Positions 13,543-21,071 are shown, counted from the stretch's first letter. The stretch is DNA of 23,690 bases from Vicinamibacteria bacterium (GCA_025938035.1 JAICQE010000050.1:1-23690), one strand, 5' to 3'. Translations and numbers: made by a program. The notes: generated by a model not told the origin, from the sequence alone.

Positions 13543-15168
13543 ATGGCTCGCCGGACGTTCCTCGTGTTCGCGGCTGTGATCGCGATCAACGCCTTCGAGC
13601 TGCATGCGCAGCCGGCCACGGCCTATCGCCTCACGTTTGCCGAACGCGAGCAGAAGATCATGCAGGTCGAGGCGACGTTCACTGACGTCCCTGCCGGTCC
13701 GCTGCAGTTGCGCATGAGCCGCAGCTCGCCCGGACGATATGCGCTGCACGAGTTCGCAAAAAGCGTGATCGACGTGCGCGCGACCGATGGCGCCGGCCGG
13801 CCGCTCTCGATTACGCGGCCGGAACCGCATCGATGGGACGTTGACGGACATTCGGGAGAAGTCCGCGTCTCCTATCGGGTCTCCGGCGATCGTGTCGACG
13901 GGACCTATCTCGCCATCAGCGGCGCCCACGCGCATATCAACATGCCGGCCGCGATCATGTGGGCACGGGGCTTCGATCAGCGCCCGATCACTATCCGCTT
14001 CGAGCCGCCGGCCGGTGCGTCGTGGCGCATTGCCACGCAGCTGCTCCCGGGGCGCGACTCGCTGACCTTCACAGCGCCAAACCTCCAATACCTGATGGAC
14101 AGTCCCGCTGAGCTCAGCGCCTTCGCGCTGCGGACCTTTACGGTCGCGGACGAGGGGCGGACGCCGGTCTTCAGAGTGGCCGTGCATCATGGCGGAACGG
14201 ACGCCGAGGTGGACCGCTACGTGCGCGACGTGGAGGCCATCGTCCGCGAGACGCGATACGTGTTCGGCGAATTCCCCGCGTTCGAGAACAACACCTACAC
14301 GTTCATCGCTGACCACCTGCCCGGAAACCGCGTGGACGGGATGGAACATCGCAACAGCACGGTGATGACCTCACCGCGCCCGCTGGCTGCCGGACGGCCG
14401 GATCATCTGGCAACGGCCGCGCACGAGTTCTGTCACGCCTGGAACGTCGAGCGCATCCGCCCCGCGTCGCTCGAGCCCTTCAACTTCGAGCAGGCCAATG
14501 TGTCGGGCGAGCTGTGGCTGGCGGAAGGATTCTGCAACTACTACGGCACGCTCGTTCTGCGCCGCAGCGGCTTCATGAGCGAGAGCGACTACGCCCGCGA
14601 GCTTGCGTCCGCGCTTGCGGCGGTGATCGCCGTGCCACGGCCGCGTTCCGCTGTCGAAATGAGCCGGCTCGCGCCGCTCGTCGACGGCGCGGCGGTCGTC
14701 GCCGACACAGCCATCCTCGACGGCTACATCTCGTATTACACGTGGGGTGACGCCGTTGGCCTCGCGCTCGACCTGACACTTCGCGATCGCACCGATGGAC
14801 GCGTGACGCTGGATGATTACATGCGCGCCTTGTGGGCCCGGTTTGGACGGTCGGCCGCGACCCGGCCCGGTTACGTCCTCTCACCGTATACCCTCGCGGA
14901 CGTGCGACAAACGCTGGCCGAGGTAGTGGGCGATGACGCGTTTGCGGCCGATTTCTTCGAGCGATTCATCGAGGGGCGCGATGTCGCGGACTACGCGCGG
15001 CTGCTGTCGCGCGCCGGGTTCCTGTTGCGCCAGCGCCAGAGCTCGCCCAACACAGCGGCCGCAGCGCTCGAGGTCATCCCTGCTGAGCAGGCGGGCCAGC
15101 CGTTGACGGACGCACAGCGGAGCTTTCGCGACGCATGGCTGAGCTCGCGCGCGCGGAATACGTTTTGA
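13543..15168 (+). CDS. M61 family metallopeptidase lacking a PDZ domain
   Basis: This 541-aa exported peptidase belongs to family M61 (glycyl aminopeptidase-like). It has a signal peptide (1-22, ending ELHAQ), a beta-rich N-terminal domain containing SSPGRYALHEFAKSV (61-75), then GMEHRNST (266-273) and the zinc site HEFCH (His294, Glu295, His298), with Glu328 in LAEGF as third ligand. Family members usually carry a C-terminal PDZ domain. Here the sequence after the helical catalytic domain (about residue 490) is only 50 residues with no PDZ-like pattern, unlike the paralogue at 16892. It probably cleaves short peptides with small N-terminal residues in the periplasm. The start at 13543 appears leaderless. 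The small gene at 15209 follows at 40 bp. Confidence 0.93.
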   Translation: MARRTFLVFAAVIAINAFELHAQPATAYRLTFAEREQKIMQVEATFTDVPAGPLQLRMSRSSPGRYALHEFAKSVIDVRATDGAGRPLSITRPEPHRWDVDGHSGEVRVSYRVSGDRVDGTYLAISGAHAHINMPAAIMWARGFDQRPITIRFEPPAGASWRIATQLLPGRDSLTFTAPNLQYLMDSPAELSAFALRTFTVADEGRTPVFRVAVHHGGTDAEVDRYVRDVEAIVRETRYVFGEFPAFENNTYTFIADHLPGNRVDGMEHRNSTVMTSPRPLAAGRPDHLATAAHEFCHAWNVERIRPASLEPFNFEQANVSGELWLAEGFCNYYGTLVLRRSGFMSESDYARELASALAAVIAVPRPRSAVEMSRLAPLVDGAAVVADTAILDGYISYYTWGDAVGLALDLTLRDRTDGRVTLDDYMRALWARFGRSAATRPGYVLSPYTLADVRQTLAEVVGDDAFAADFFERFIEGRDVADYARLLSRAGFLLRQRQSSPNTAAAALEVIPAEQAGQPLTDAQRSFRDAWLSSRARNTF

Positions 15169-15208
15169 AACCCTTCCGATCGCGTCCGTCGCTGACGGAG
15201 CATGAACC

Positions 15209-15808
15209 ATGAACTTTGCCGGTCTGCTCAAGGCATTCGACACGATCGTCGTGCTGCGCGAAGCCGCGAGGCGCTTCAAAGCGCCAAGCACGCCCGAGTC
15301 GCCGCACGAAACGGCTCTCGCCGGCACCAGTACTCCGCCGGCGGCGTTGACCGGACAGATCGAAGCGCGTCTGACGGGTGTGGTCGTCGCGGCCCTCAAG
15401 GAGGCCTTCGATCGCGATCACGCGCGCCTCGAGTTGGAGCGTGCGCAGCTCGACGAGCAGCGGCGCCGGGCCGAGGAGGCGCTGCGCGCCGAACTTCGCC
15501 GCCAGGCCGCCGACAGGGAGGTTGCGCGGCTGCGGCTGATTGCCGGCACCGCGCTCGGCGGCTGGATCGCGGCGGTGGCGACGATGGTGGTGCGGCTCGA
15601 CACGGCGTCGGCGGTCTCGCGGGGTGTGAGCGCGTTCGCGTGGCTGTTGCTGCTTGCTGCCCTCGGAACGGCGTTCATGGCGCAGGGACAGGTCAGCGCG
15701 TCGGTGCCCGGTAACTCGGCGCCCGTCGAAGCGGGCCGTCAGGGGACAGCCGCGTTGTGGCTGTTGATCGCGGGACTGGCGTGTGCCGCGATCGCCTTGC
15801 TGTTCTGA
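15209..15808 (+). CDS. Coiled-coil membrane protein of unknown function
   Basis: This 199-aa protein is not recognised. Residues 66-108 are strongly charged with regular hydrophobic spacing (LELERAQLDEQRRRAEEALR) and should form a coiled coil. They are followed by hydrophobic helices at about 110-128, 141-157 and 181-198, ending directly in LLF. A GACGGAG ribosome binding site precedes the ATG at 15209. It lies 40 bp after the first M61 gene in the same direction and could be co-transcribed. It resembles generic phage-holin-superfamily or stress-membrane proteins in layout only. Confidence 0.72.
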   Translation: MNFAGLLKAFDTIVVLREAARRFKAPSTPESPHETALAGTSTPPAALTGQIEARLTGVVVAALKEAFDRDHARLELERAQLDEQRRRAEEALRAELRRQAADREVARLRLIAGTALGGWIAAVATMVVRLDTASAVSRGVSAFAWLLLLAALGTAFMAQGQVSASVPGNSAPVEAGRQGTAALWLLIAGLACAAIALLF

Positions 15809-15817
15809 GCGCGTTGG

Positions 15818-15841
15818 GTCCGCCTGAAGGCGGACACTACG
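15818..15841. repeat. 24-bp palindromic element, intergenic copy 1
   Basis: The core GTCCGCCTGAAGGCGGAC followed by ACTACG is identical over 24 bp to the in-gene copy at 10748, 5 kb away. It begins 9 bp after the stop codon of the preceding gene and could also serve as a transcript-end hairpin. Confidence 0.92.
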
Positions 15842-15846
15842 ACGAG

Positions 15847-15870
15847 GGCCGCCTGCAGGCGGACACGACG
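15847..15870. repeat. 24-bp palindromic element, diverged copy 2
   Basis: GGCCGCCTGCAGGCGGAC followed by ACGACG differs from the copy 29 bp upstream at three positions (bases 2, 10 and 21 of the unit). It is in the same orientation, making a tandem pair with a 5-bp spacer. Confidence 0.88.
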
Positions 15871-15896
15871 AAAGGTCGCACCGAGAGGACGGGTCT

Positions 15897-16349
15897 ATGA
15901 ATCGATTGCTCGCCGGCGCTGCAGCGGGGGCCGCTGCCACGGTGCCGATGACGATGTTCTGGGAAGTGATGCACCGGCGTCTCGACGGCGAGCCGCCGCG
16001 ACCGCTGCCGCCGCGCGAGGTTGCGGAAGCGCTGGCGGTGAAAGCCGGGGTGAACCGGCAATTGGACGAAGTGCAGATCGAGCGGCTGGCGATGGCGCTT
16101 CATTTCGGGTACGGCACGCTGACCGGGGCGCTGTTCGGGTTCGTTGCCCCGCGCACGGCGGCGCGAGGCGTTGCCGCGGGGATGCTGTTTGGCCTCGGCG
16201 TGTGGACGGCGAGTTACCTCGGATGGCTTCCGGCCACCGGCGTCAGGCATTCGCCGCGCTGGGATCAACCCGCGCGGACGAAGCTGATTGTCGCCTCGCA
16301 TCTGGTCTGGGGCGCCTGCGCCGGGGCGCTGCTGTCTCGCCGGAAATAA
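15897..16349 (+). CDS. Small membrane protein, DUF1440/YagU-like
   Basis: This 150-aa protein starts with a Gly/Ala-rich helix (MNRLLAGAAAGAAATVPMTM), has a polar region with PPRPLPPREVAEAL (33-46), and then three helices including LAMALHFGYGTLTGALFGF (64-82), GVAAGMLFGLGVWTASYLGW (91-110) and LIVASHLVWGACAGALL (130-146). The conserved-looking His69 and His135 inside helices and the overall layout resemble the YagU/DUF1440 group of inner-membrane proteins. The family call is tentative. A weak ribosome binding site (GAGGACGG) precedes the ATG. It follows the two palindromic repeats, so its promoter probably lies in or after them. It converges on the basic protein gene at 16390. Confidence 0.72.
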   Translation: MNRLLAGAAAGAAATVPMTMFWEVMHRRLDGEPPRPLPPREVAEALAVKAGVNRQLDEVQIERLAMALHFGYGTLTGALFGFVAPRTAARGVAAGMLFGLGVWTASYLGWLPATGVRHSPRWDQPARTKLIVASHLVWGACAGALLSRRK

Positions 16350-16379
16350 ACCGCTGACGCGGGCGCATACGGGTGTGGC

Positions 16380-16403
16380 GCCGCGACCTTTATCGGTCGC
16401 GGC
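16380..16403. terminator. Hairpin between convergent genes
   Basis: GCCGCGACC (16380-16388) pairs perfectly with GGTCGCGGC (16395-16403) over a TTTATC loop. It lies between the ends of the plus gene at 15897 and the minus gene at 16390; the minus-strand TAA stop is inside the loop. On the plus strand it is followed by TTGCCTTT. A bidirectional terminator is likely, though neither side has a long T-run. Confidence 0.55.
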
Positions 16404-16764
16404 TTGCCTTTGCCGCTCGCTGCTTCGCCCCCGAGCGGTTGCGAACGCCCGTCTTTCTTGCCGCCGATTTCGCGGCGCGCTTCGATTTTCGATCGGCTGC
16501 GGGCTGCGTGCCCCCCGCTCTTGCCGTGCCCCCGGATGTCGTCTTCCGCTGCGTCTTCGCCGTTCCGCCGCTTTGCCGCGCGGGCACGTGACCGTTTCCT
16601 CTGAACTGCTCGCTGTCAGCGCGATCGGTCAAATGCCGCGCCGCATCGAGTTGCCGCTGCAATGATCCGATCATGCGGCCGAGGGACTCCGCTGATCGAA
16701 TGAGCAGCGAATCGTTCGTCGCGCTTTCACGGCGCGCGGGACGTGTCTTGCTTTGCCTCGCCAT
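16390..16764 (-). CDS. Basic Ala/Lys/Arg-rich histone H1-like protein
   Basis: This 124-aa protein has a short structured N-terminal part (TNDSLLIRSAESLGRMIGSL at 16-35, helical) and a long tail rich in Arg, Lys, Ala, Gly and Ser (60-124, for example DRKSKRAAKSAARKTGVRNR). Such tails resemble bacterial histone H1-like nucleoid proteins, so DNA or RNA binding is a reasonable inference. A strong GAGGAGGAG ribosome binding site (plus-strand 16771-16779) sits six bases before the ATG, which supports a real gene despite its low complexity. It is divergent from the second M61 gene and convergent with the gene at 15897. It has no recognisable catalytic motif. Confidence 0.68.
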   Translation of the reverse strand: MARQSKTRPARRESATNDSLLIRSAESLGRMIGSLQRQLDAARHLTDRADSEQFRGNGHVPARQSGGTAKTQRKTTSGGTARAGGTQPAADRKSKRAAKSAARKTGVRNRSGAKQRAAKASRDR

Positions 16765-16891
16765 TCCACGCTCCTCCTCGCGGGCCGCCCCACCTTCGCC
16801 ACGCTGCCGCGGGACAGGCCCTCCCTCCGGATTTCAGCAAGCCGCGAGCCAAGGTTCGCTGTTGTGTTTGGGTAAAATGCGCGAGGTGGCT

Positions 16892-18703
16892 GTGAAGATC
16901 GTCCTTGCGCTGCTCTTTCTCCACGTTGCGGCGCCATCCGTCTCGACCGCGCAGACGGCGTCCAGCGCCCGCCCGGCGGAGCCTATCCGCTACACGATTC
17001 GGTTCCCGGCCCCGCACACCCATTACATGGACGTGACGGCCGCAGTGCCGACCGGTGGCAAGCCCGACATCGAGTTGATGATGGCGGTGTGGACGCCGGG
17101 CTCTTACCTGGTCCGTGAGTATCAGCGCAACGTCGAACGTGTCACCGCCACGGGCGCCGGGCGATCGCTCGCTGTGGCGAAGTCGGATAAGAACCGGTGG
17201 CGCATCGCGACCGGCGGCGCGGCGACGGTCACGGTTACCTACGGCGTGTACGCGCACGAATTGTCGGTGCGCACGAACTGGGTGGAGGAGCGTTACGCCC
17301 TGATCAACGGCGCGCCGACGTTCATGACCCTCGCCGATGGCGTCGTCCGCCCGCACGAAGTGACGCTCGACCTCCCTGCGGCGTGGCGCGGCTCGATGAC
17401 CGGGCTCCGTGCCCTGGCCGGTGCGCACCGATATATCGCTCCGGACTTCGACACCCTCGTCGATTCGCCGATAGTGGCCGGCAATCCACAGGTCTACGAG
17501 TTTTCGGTGGACGGCAAGCCGCATTACCTCGTGAACGAGGGCGACACGTCCGGGTTCGACGCCGCGCGCGCGGTCAAGGACCTCGAAGCGATCGTGCGCG
17601 AGCACCGGCGATTCTGGGGCGCACTTCCCTACGACAAGTACGTGGTGCTCAACGTCATCGTGCCCAATCGCGGGGGCGGGCTCGAGCACAAGAACTCGAC
17701 GGTGCTTCTTGCCGGCAGGACGACCACGCAGTCCCGCACCGCCTACACGACATGGCTGACGACGCTGACCCACGAAATCTTTCACACCTGGAACGGCAAG
17801 CGGCTGCGGCCGGTGGAGCTCGGACCCTTCGACTATGAAAAGGAGGCGCTGACCAGGAGCCTCTGGGTGGTCGAGGGCATCACCGACTACTACGGCGACC
17901 TCCTGGCCCTGCGCGCCGGCGTGCTGACGCGCGCCGAGTTTCTCAGCAACCTGTCGTCGGTGATCGCCGACCTGCAGAGCACGCCAGGCCGCCTGCTGCA
18001 GTCCGTGGAGCTCGCCTCCTACGACGCCTGGATTCGCTACTACCGGCCGGACGAGAACTCGCCGAACGTGAGCATCAGCTACTACGTGAAGGGTCAGGTG
18101 CTTGGCTTTCTGCTCGACGCGCGCATCCGGCAGCTGACCAACGGCGCACGCAGTCTGGACGACGTCATGCGGGCGGCGTACGCGAGGTATTCCGGCGCCC
18201 GGGGATTCACTCCGGAGCAGTTCCGTCAGGTGGGCGAGCAGGTTGCCGGCACATCGCTCGCGGACTTCTGGAGCGCCTGGATCAGCGGCACGGGTGAGTT
18301 GGATTACGGCCACGCGCTCCAGACGTTCGGACTTCGGTTCCGGGCGGCGGCTGGCAGCGGGCGTGCCTCTCTTGGTGTGACGACCCGCAACGACAACGGC
18401 CGGCTCGTTGTGACCGGGACCGGTCGAGAGCGCGCCGGCGCTGCGGACGGCCTCGCACCGGACGACGAGATCCTCGCGATCAACGAGCGGCGCGTGCGGG
18501 CTGATCAGCTCGCACGGCGTCTCGACGACTACGAGCCGGGCGATCGCATCACCGTGCTCATCGCGCGCCGGGATCAGCTCGAGCGCGTGCCGGTGACGCT
18601 GGTCGGCGAGCCTCCACACAAGTGGGAGATCGAAATCGATCCGGCCGCCAGCAGCACGCAGCGTTCGCGCCTGGACGCCTGGCTTCAACCCCCCCGCTCC
18701 TGA
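16892..18703 (+). CDS. M61 family metallopeptidase with PDZ domain
   Basis: This 603-aa exported M61 (glycyl aminopeptidase-like) enzyme has a signal peptide MKIVLALLFLHVAAPSVSTA (1-20), an N-terminal beta domain with WTPGSYLVREYQRNVERV (67-84), GLEHKNST (263-270), zinc site HEIFH (His294, Glu295, His298) with Glu328 in VVEGI, and a C-terminal PDZ domain (about 493-575: SLGVTTRND, ADGLAPDDEILAINERRV, GDRITVLIARRDQL). The start is debatable. TAAAAT at 16873-16878 looks like a -10 and overlaps the ATG at 16877, so GTG at 16886 (leaderless) or GTG at 16892 (after GAGG) is more likely; I use 16892. It is a full-length family member and a paralogue of 13543. It lies 100 bp before the blaI-like gene, in the same direction but with a separate promoter. 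Confidence 0.94.
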   Translation: MKIVLALLFLHVAAPSVSTAQTASSARPAEPIRYTIRFPAPHTHYMDVTAAVPTGGKPDIELMMAVWTPGSYLVREYQRNVERVTATGAGRSLAVAKSDKNRWRIATGGAATVTVTYGVYAHELSVRTNWVEERYALINGAPTFMTLADGVVRPHEVTLDLPAAWRGSMTGLRALAGAHRYIAPDFDTLVDSPIVAGNPQVYEFSVDGKPHYLVNEGDTSGFDAARAVKDLEAIVREHRRFWGALPYDKYVVLNVIVPNRGGGLEHKNSTVLLAGRTTTQSRTAYTTWLTTLTHEIFHTWNGKRLRPVELGPFDYEKEALTRSLWVVEGITDYYGDLLALRAGVLTRAEFLSNLSSVIADLQSTPGRLLQSVELASYDAWIRYYRPDENSPNVSISYYVKGQVLGFLLDARIRQLTNGARSLDDVMRAAYARYSGARGFTPEQFRQVGEQVAGTSLADFWSAWISGTGELDYGHALQTFGLRFRAAAGSGRASLGVTTRNDNGRLVVTGTGRERAGAADGLAPDDEILAINERRVRADQLARRLDDYEPGDRITVLIARRDQLERVPVTLVGEPPHKWEIEIDPAASSTQRSRLDAWLQPPRS

Positions 18704-18722
18704 CCGACGCACGCCCACGCTC

Positions 18723-18752
18723 TTGACATCCACCGCGTGACGCGAATATATT
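18723..18752 (+). promoter_or_regulatory. Promoter of the blaI-M56 operon
   Basis: TTGACA (18723-18728) is a perfect -35, and TATATT (18747-18752) a good -10, with an 18-bp spacer. Transcription should start near 18759, leaving a 46-base leader. It is the best sigma-70-type promoter in the window. Confidence 0.8.
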
Positions 18753-18774
18753 CGCGCAGCGCGAAAAAATTCGC
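18741..18774. promoter_or_regulatory. Twin operator for the BlaI-like repressor
   Basis: Two inverted repeats share GCGAA-N4-TTCGC: GCGAATATATTCGC (18742-18755, extending to a perfect 16-bp palindrome at 18741-18756) and GCGAAAAAATTCGC (18761-18774). They are 19 bp apart centre to centre. The first covers the -10, the second the start of the transcript, so a dimeric repressor bound here would block transcription of its own gene. Confidence 0.75.
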
Positions 18775-18804
18775 CACAGAGAATCTGAAGGTCAGAAATC
18801 ACCA

Positions 18805-19194
18805 ATGGCGAAGCCCACCCACCTCACTCGCCGCGAAAGCCAGATCATGGAAATCCTTCACCGGCGTCGCCGAGCAACGGTGGAAGAGCTGCGCGCGGAA
18901 CTGCCCGACGCGCCAAGCCCTTCGAGTGTCCGCAAGCTGCTCGAGATCATGATTGAGCGCCGCCTCCTGGCGCGCGAGTACGACGGCCCGCGGCACATGT
19001 ATTTCCCGGCTGCCAAACCGGAGGAGGCGAGCCGCTCCGCGCTCCGGCAGCTGGTGAGCACGTTCTTCGAAGGTTCCTCCAGCTCGGCGATTGCCGCCCT
19101 GCTCGACGCCAGCGAGCGCCCGCTGTCTGAAGCCGAATACAAGCGTCTGCATTCTTTGCTGAAGCAGGCACGTAAGGATGGAAGTGCGCGATGA
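18805..19194 (+). CDS. BlaI/MecI family transcriptional repressor
   Basis: This 129-aa protein has the BlaI/MecI/CopY layout: a winged helix (8-68) with LTRRESQIMEILHRRRRATVEELRAEL, SSVRKLLEIMIERRLL and the wing YDGPRHMYFPA, then a dimerisation region (75-125) with RQLVSTFFEGSSSSAIAALL, typical of the family. In characterised systems a membrane M56 peptidase inactivates the repressor in response to a signal. The next gene encodes such a peptidase and overlaps by ATGA. Twin operators cover its promoter, so autoregulation is likely. The ribosome binding site is weak (GAAGG, about 13 bases upstream of the ATG). Family call is firm; the regulon is unknown. Confidence 0.95.
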   Translation: MAKPTHLTRRESQIMEILHRRRRATVEELRAELPDAPSPSSVRKLLEIMIERRLLAREYDGPRHMYFPAAKPEEASRSALRQLVSTFFEGSSSSAIAALLDASERPLSEAEYKRLHSLLKQARKDGSAR

Positions 19195-21008
19195 TGCTCC
19201 TTGCGGTTCTCGTTAAGGCGACGGTCATCCTGGCAGCCGCTGTCCTCGCATACCTGCCGGCGGCTCGGCGCGCTTCTGCCGCCGCCCGCCATCTGCTCTG
19301 GACGCTGGTGATCGTCGGTCTGCTGGTGCTGCCGGTGCTCGTCGCCGCCATCCCGGGGTGGGCCCGCCTCGACGTGTCGGCGCCTGCGGCGGCGGTCGCC
19401 ACCGCGCCCATCGCGCCACTCGCACGTTTCGCCACGGACGTGATGCCGGATGCGGCGACGCGCCCCCCGGGGGACGTCACCGGATCGTCATCTGCCCAAC
19501 CGGTCACCTGGCTGAGCGTGGCGGCGTTCGTCTACGTGCTCGGGATCGCGGTGCTGCTGGTACGACTGGCGGCGCAGCGCTGGTCCATCGCGCGCTTGAC
19601 CCGTTGCGCGGCCGTGGTGACTGACGAAACATGGACGGCACTCGTAGCGGACAGCGCACGGCGGCTCGGTGTTCGCCACGGCGTCACGGTGCGCCGCAGT
19701 CTCGACCAGACGATGCCGATGGCGGTCGGAACACGGCGCCCATCGATTCTGATTCCTGCGGAAGCCGACGAATGGTCCGACGATCGGCGGCGCGCGGTCG
19801 TGCTGCACGAGCTCGCTCACGTCGCGAGGCACGACTGCCTCGTTCAGATGCTGGCCGCGATTGCGACGGCGATCTATTGGGTGCATCCCGGCGTCTGGTG
19901 GGTGGCGCGCCGGCTGCGCGTCGAGCGCGAGCTCGCCTGCGACGATCGCGTCCTGTCGGCCGGCGCGCCGGCTCACGACTACGCTGGTCATCTGCTCGAG
20001 ATCGCCTATGCGCTGAAGTCCGACGTGGCGCCGGCTCTGGCGGTCACGATGGCTTCGCCAAATCACCTCGAGGACCGCTTGCGCGCGCTGCTCGACGACG
20101 AGCGGCCCCGGAATGCCCCGCGGCTCCGCAGCCGCGTTGCGGCCGTCGCCGTCATGTCGATCGTCGTCGTCACGTTCGCTGGCGTCACGATCGACGGTTC
20201 GCGGCTGAAAGCGCTGGGCGAGGATGGTGGTCCGCTGCTCGCGATTCAGGATGCGCCGCGTCTGACGTTCGAGGTCGCGTCGGTGAAACCGAACAACTCA
20301 GGTGAGACCGGGGGCTTCATTCAGCGTATGCGTGGTGGGACCTTCAATGTCGGCAACCAGACGCTGCTGCAGTTGATTCGCTTCGCCTATGGGCTTCAGG
20401 GAGTCCAACTCGTTGGCGCTCCCGACTGGCTTCGGACAGAACGTTTCGACATCACCGCGAAGGCGCCCGCCGTGATTCCGCCGACGGCGCCGGGACAACC
20501 TGTACCCGAGGCGTTGATGCTGCGCTCGTTGCTCGAGGATCGATTCCGCCTGGCGATGCACCGGGAAACGCGCCAGCTGCCAATCTACGCCCTCGTCATC
20601 GCGCGGAGCGATGGGCGGCTGGGGCCGCACATTCGCCGTCCAGCGAACGATTACTGCGCTCAACGGGCGAAGGCGGCCGAGAAAGCGCCTCCTCCGCCGA
20701 TGGGAACCGGTCCCGTGTGCGGTATCAGGGGAAACAATGAAGAGCTTGCGGCCGGCGCGTTTCCGATTGGTGGCTTTGCGCGCTTTCTGGCTGGAGAAGT
20801 GGACCGAGTCGTCATCGACCGCACCGGTCTGACCGGGGAGTGGGATTTCGAGCTGAAGTGGTCGCCACCGAATGCGCCATCCTCCGATCCTGACCGCCCG
20901 TCCATCTTTACTGCCCTGGAGGAGCAATTGGGGCTACGGCTCGAGTCGACGACCGGTCCCGTGGAGGTCATGGTGATCGATCGCGTCGAGCGGCCAACAC
21001 CCAACTAA
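19191..21008 (+). CDS. BlaR1-like M56 peptidase fused to a TIGR03435 domain
   Basis: This 605-aa protein combines an M56 (BlaR1/MecR1-type) membrane peptidase with a C-terminal TIGR03435 domain. Helices lie at about 3-22, 34-54 and 106-127; the zinc motif is HELAH (His206, Glu207, His210), with Glu247 in RVERELACDD, and ARHDCLVQ follows. The last helix is 314-331, then the periplasmic domain (357-605): LTFEVASVKPNNSG, LLQLIRFAYGLQGVQLVGAPDWL, VVIDRTGLTGEWDF, SIFTALEEQLGLRLE and VIDRVERPTPN. Cys489 and Cys510 match those in the stand-alone copy at 6782. It occupies the place of the penicillin-binding sensor of BlaR1. ATG 19191 overlaps the blaI stop, implying translational coupling. Ligand unknown. 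Confidence 0.95.
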   Translation: MMLLAVLVKATVILAAAVLAYLPAARRASAAARHLLWTLVIVGLLVLPVLVAAIPGWARLDVSAPAAAVATAPIAPLARFATDVMPDAATRPPGDVTGSSSAQPVTWLSVAAFVYVLGIAVLLVRLAAQRWSIARLTRCAAVVTDETWTALVADSARRLGVRHGVTVRRSLDQTMPMAVGTRRPSILIPAEADEWSDDRRRAVVLHELAHVARHDCLVQMLAAIATAIYWVHPGVWWVARRLRVERELACDDRVLSAGAPAHDYAGHLLEIAYALKSDVAPALAVTMASPNHLEDRLRALLDDERPRNAPRLRSRVAAVAVMSIVVVTFAGVTIDGSRLKALGEDGGPLLAIQDAPRLTFEVASVKPNNSGETGGFIQRMRGGTFNVGNQTLLQLIRFAYGLQGVQLVGAPDWLRTERFDITAKAPAVIPPTAPGQPVPEALMLRSLLEDRFRLAMHRETRQLPIYALVIARSDGRLGPHIRRPANDYCAQRAKAAEKAPPPPMGTGPVCGIRGNNEELAAGAFPIGGFARFLAGEVDRVVIDRTGLTGEWDFELKWSPPNAPSSDPDRPSIFTALEEQLGLRLESTTGPVEVMVIDRVERPTPN

Positions 21009-21049
21009 CCCGGCAATGCACCGGCAGTGCTCGTCTGAGCGTATAAGTA

Positions 21050-21071
21050 AGGGCCGGCCGCGGCCGGCCCT
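21050..21071. terminator. Perfect 22-bp GC-rich palindrome
   Basis: The left arm AGGGCCGGCCG is mirrored exactly by the right arm, giving an 11-bp self-complementary stem without a spacer. It lies 42 bp after the M56 stop and ends 8 bp before the DUF5916 start. There is no T-run on the plus strand; on the minus strand TTACTTATAC follows. It may end the upstream transcript or act as a leader hairpin; TATAAG at 21042-21047 just before it resembles a -10. Confidence 0.6.

Noticed and set aside
15818..15870. Start of a CRISPR array
   Set aside because: Only two palindromic units 29 bp apart with a 5-bp spacer, no further repeats, and an identical copy lies inside a distant gene.
16727..18805. 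Minus-strand open frame of 692 codons opposite the second M61 gene
   Set aside because: It is a shadow of GC-rich coding sequence; its translation is Arg/His/Val-rich without motifs, while the plus strand has a complete catalytic site and PDZ domain.
18805..21008. Beta-lactam resistance regulator
   Set aside because: BlaI and M56 are present, but there is no penicillin-binding sensor and no beta-lactamase gene in the window, so a resistance role is not supported.
21050..21071. Classical intrinsic terminator
   Set aside because: The stem is strong but no T-run follows on the plus strand, so I keep it as a hairpin of uncertain role rather than a firm terminator.
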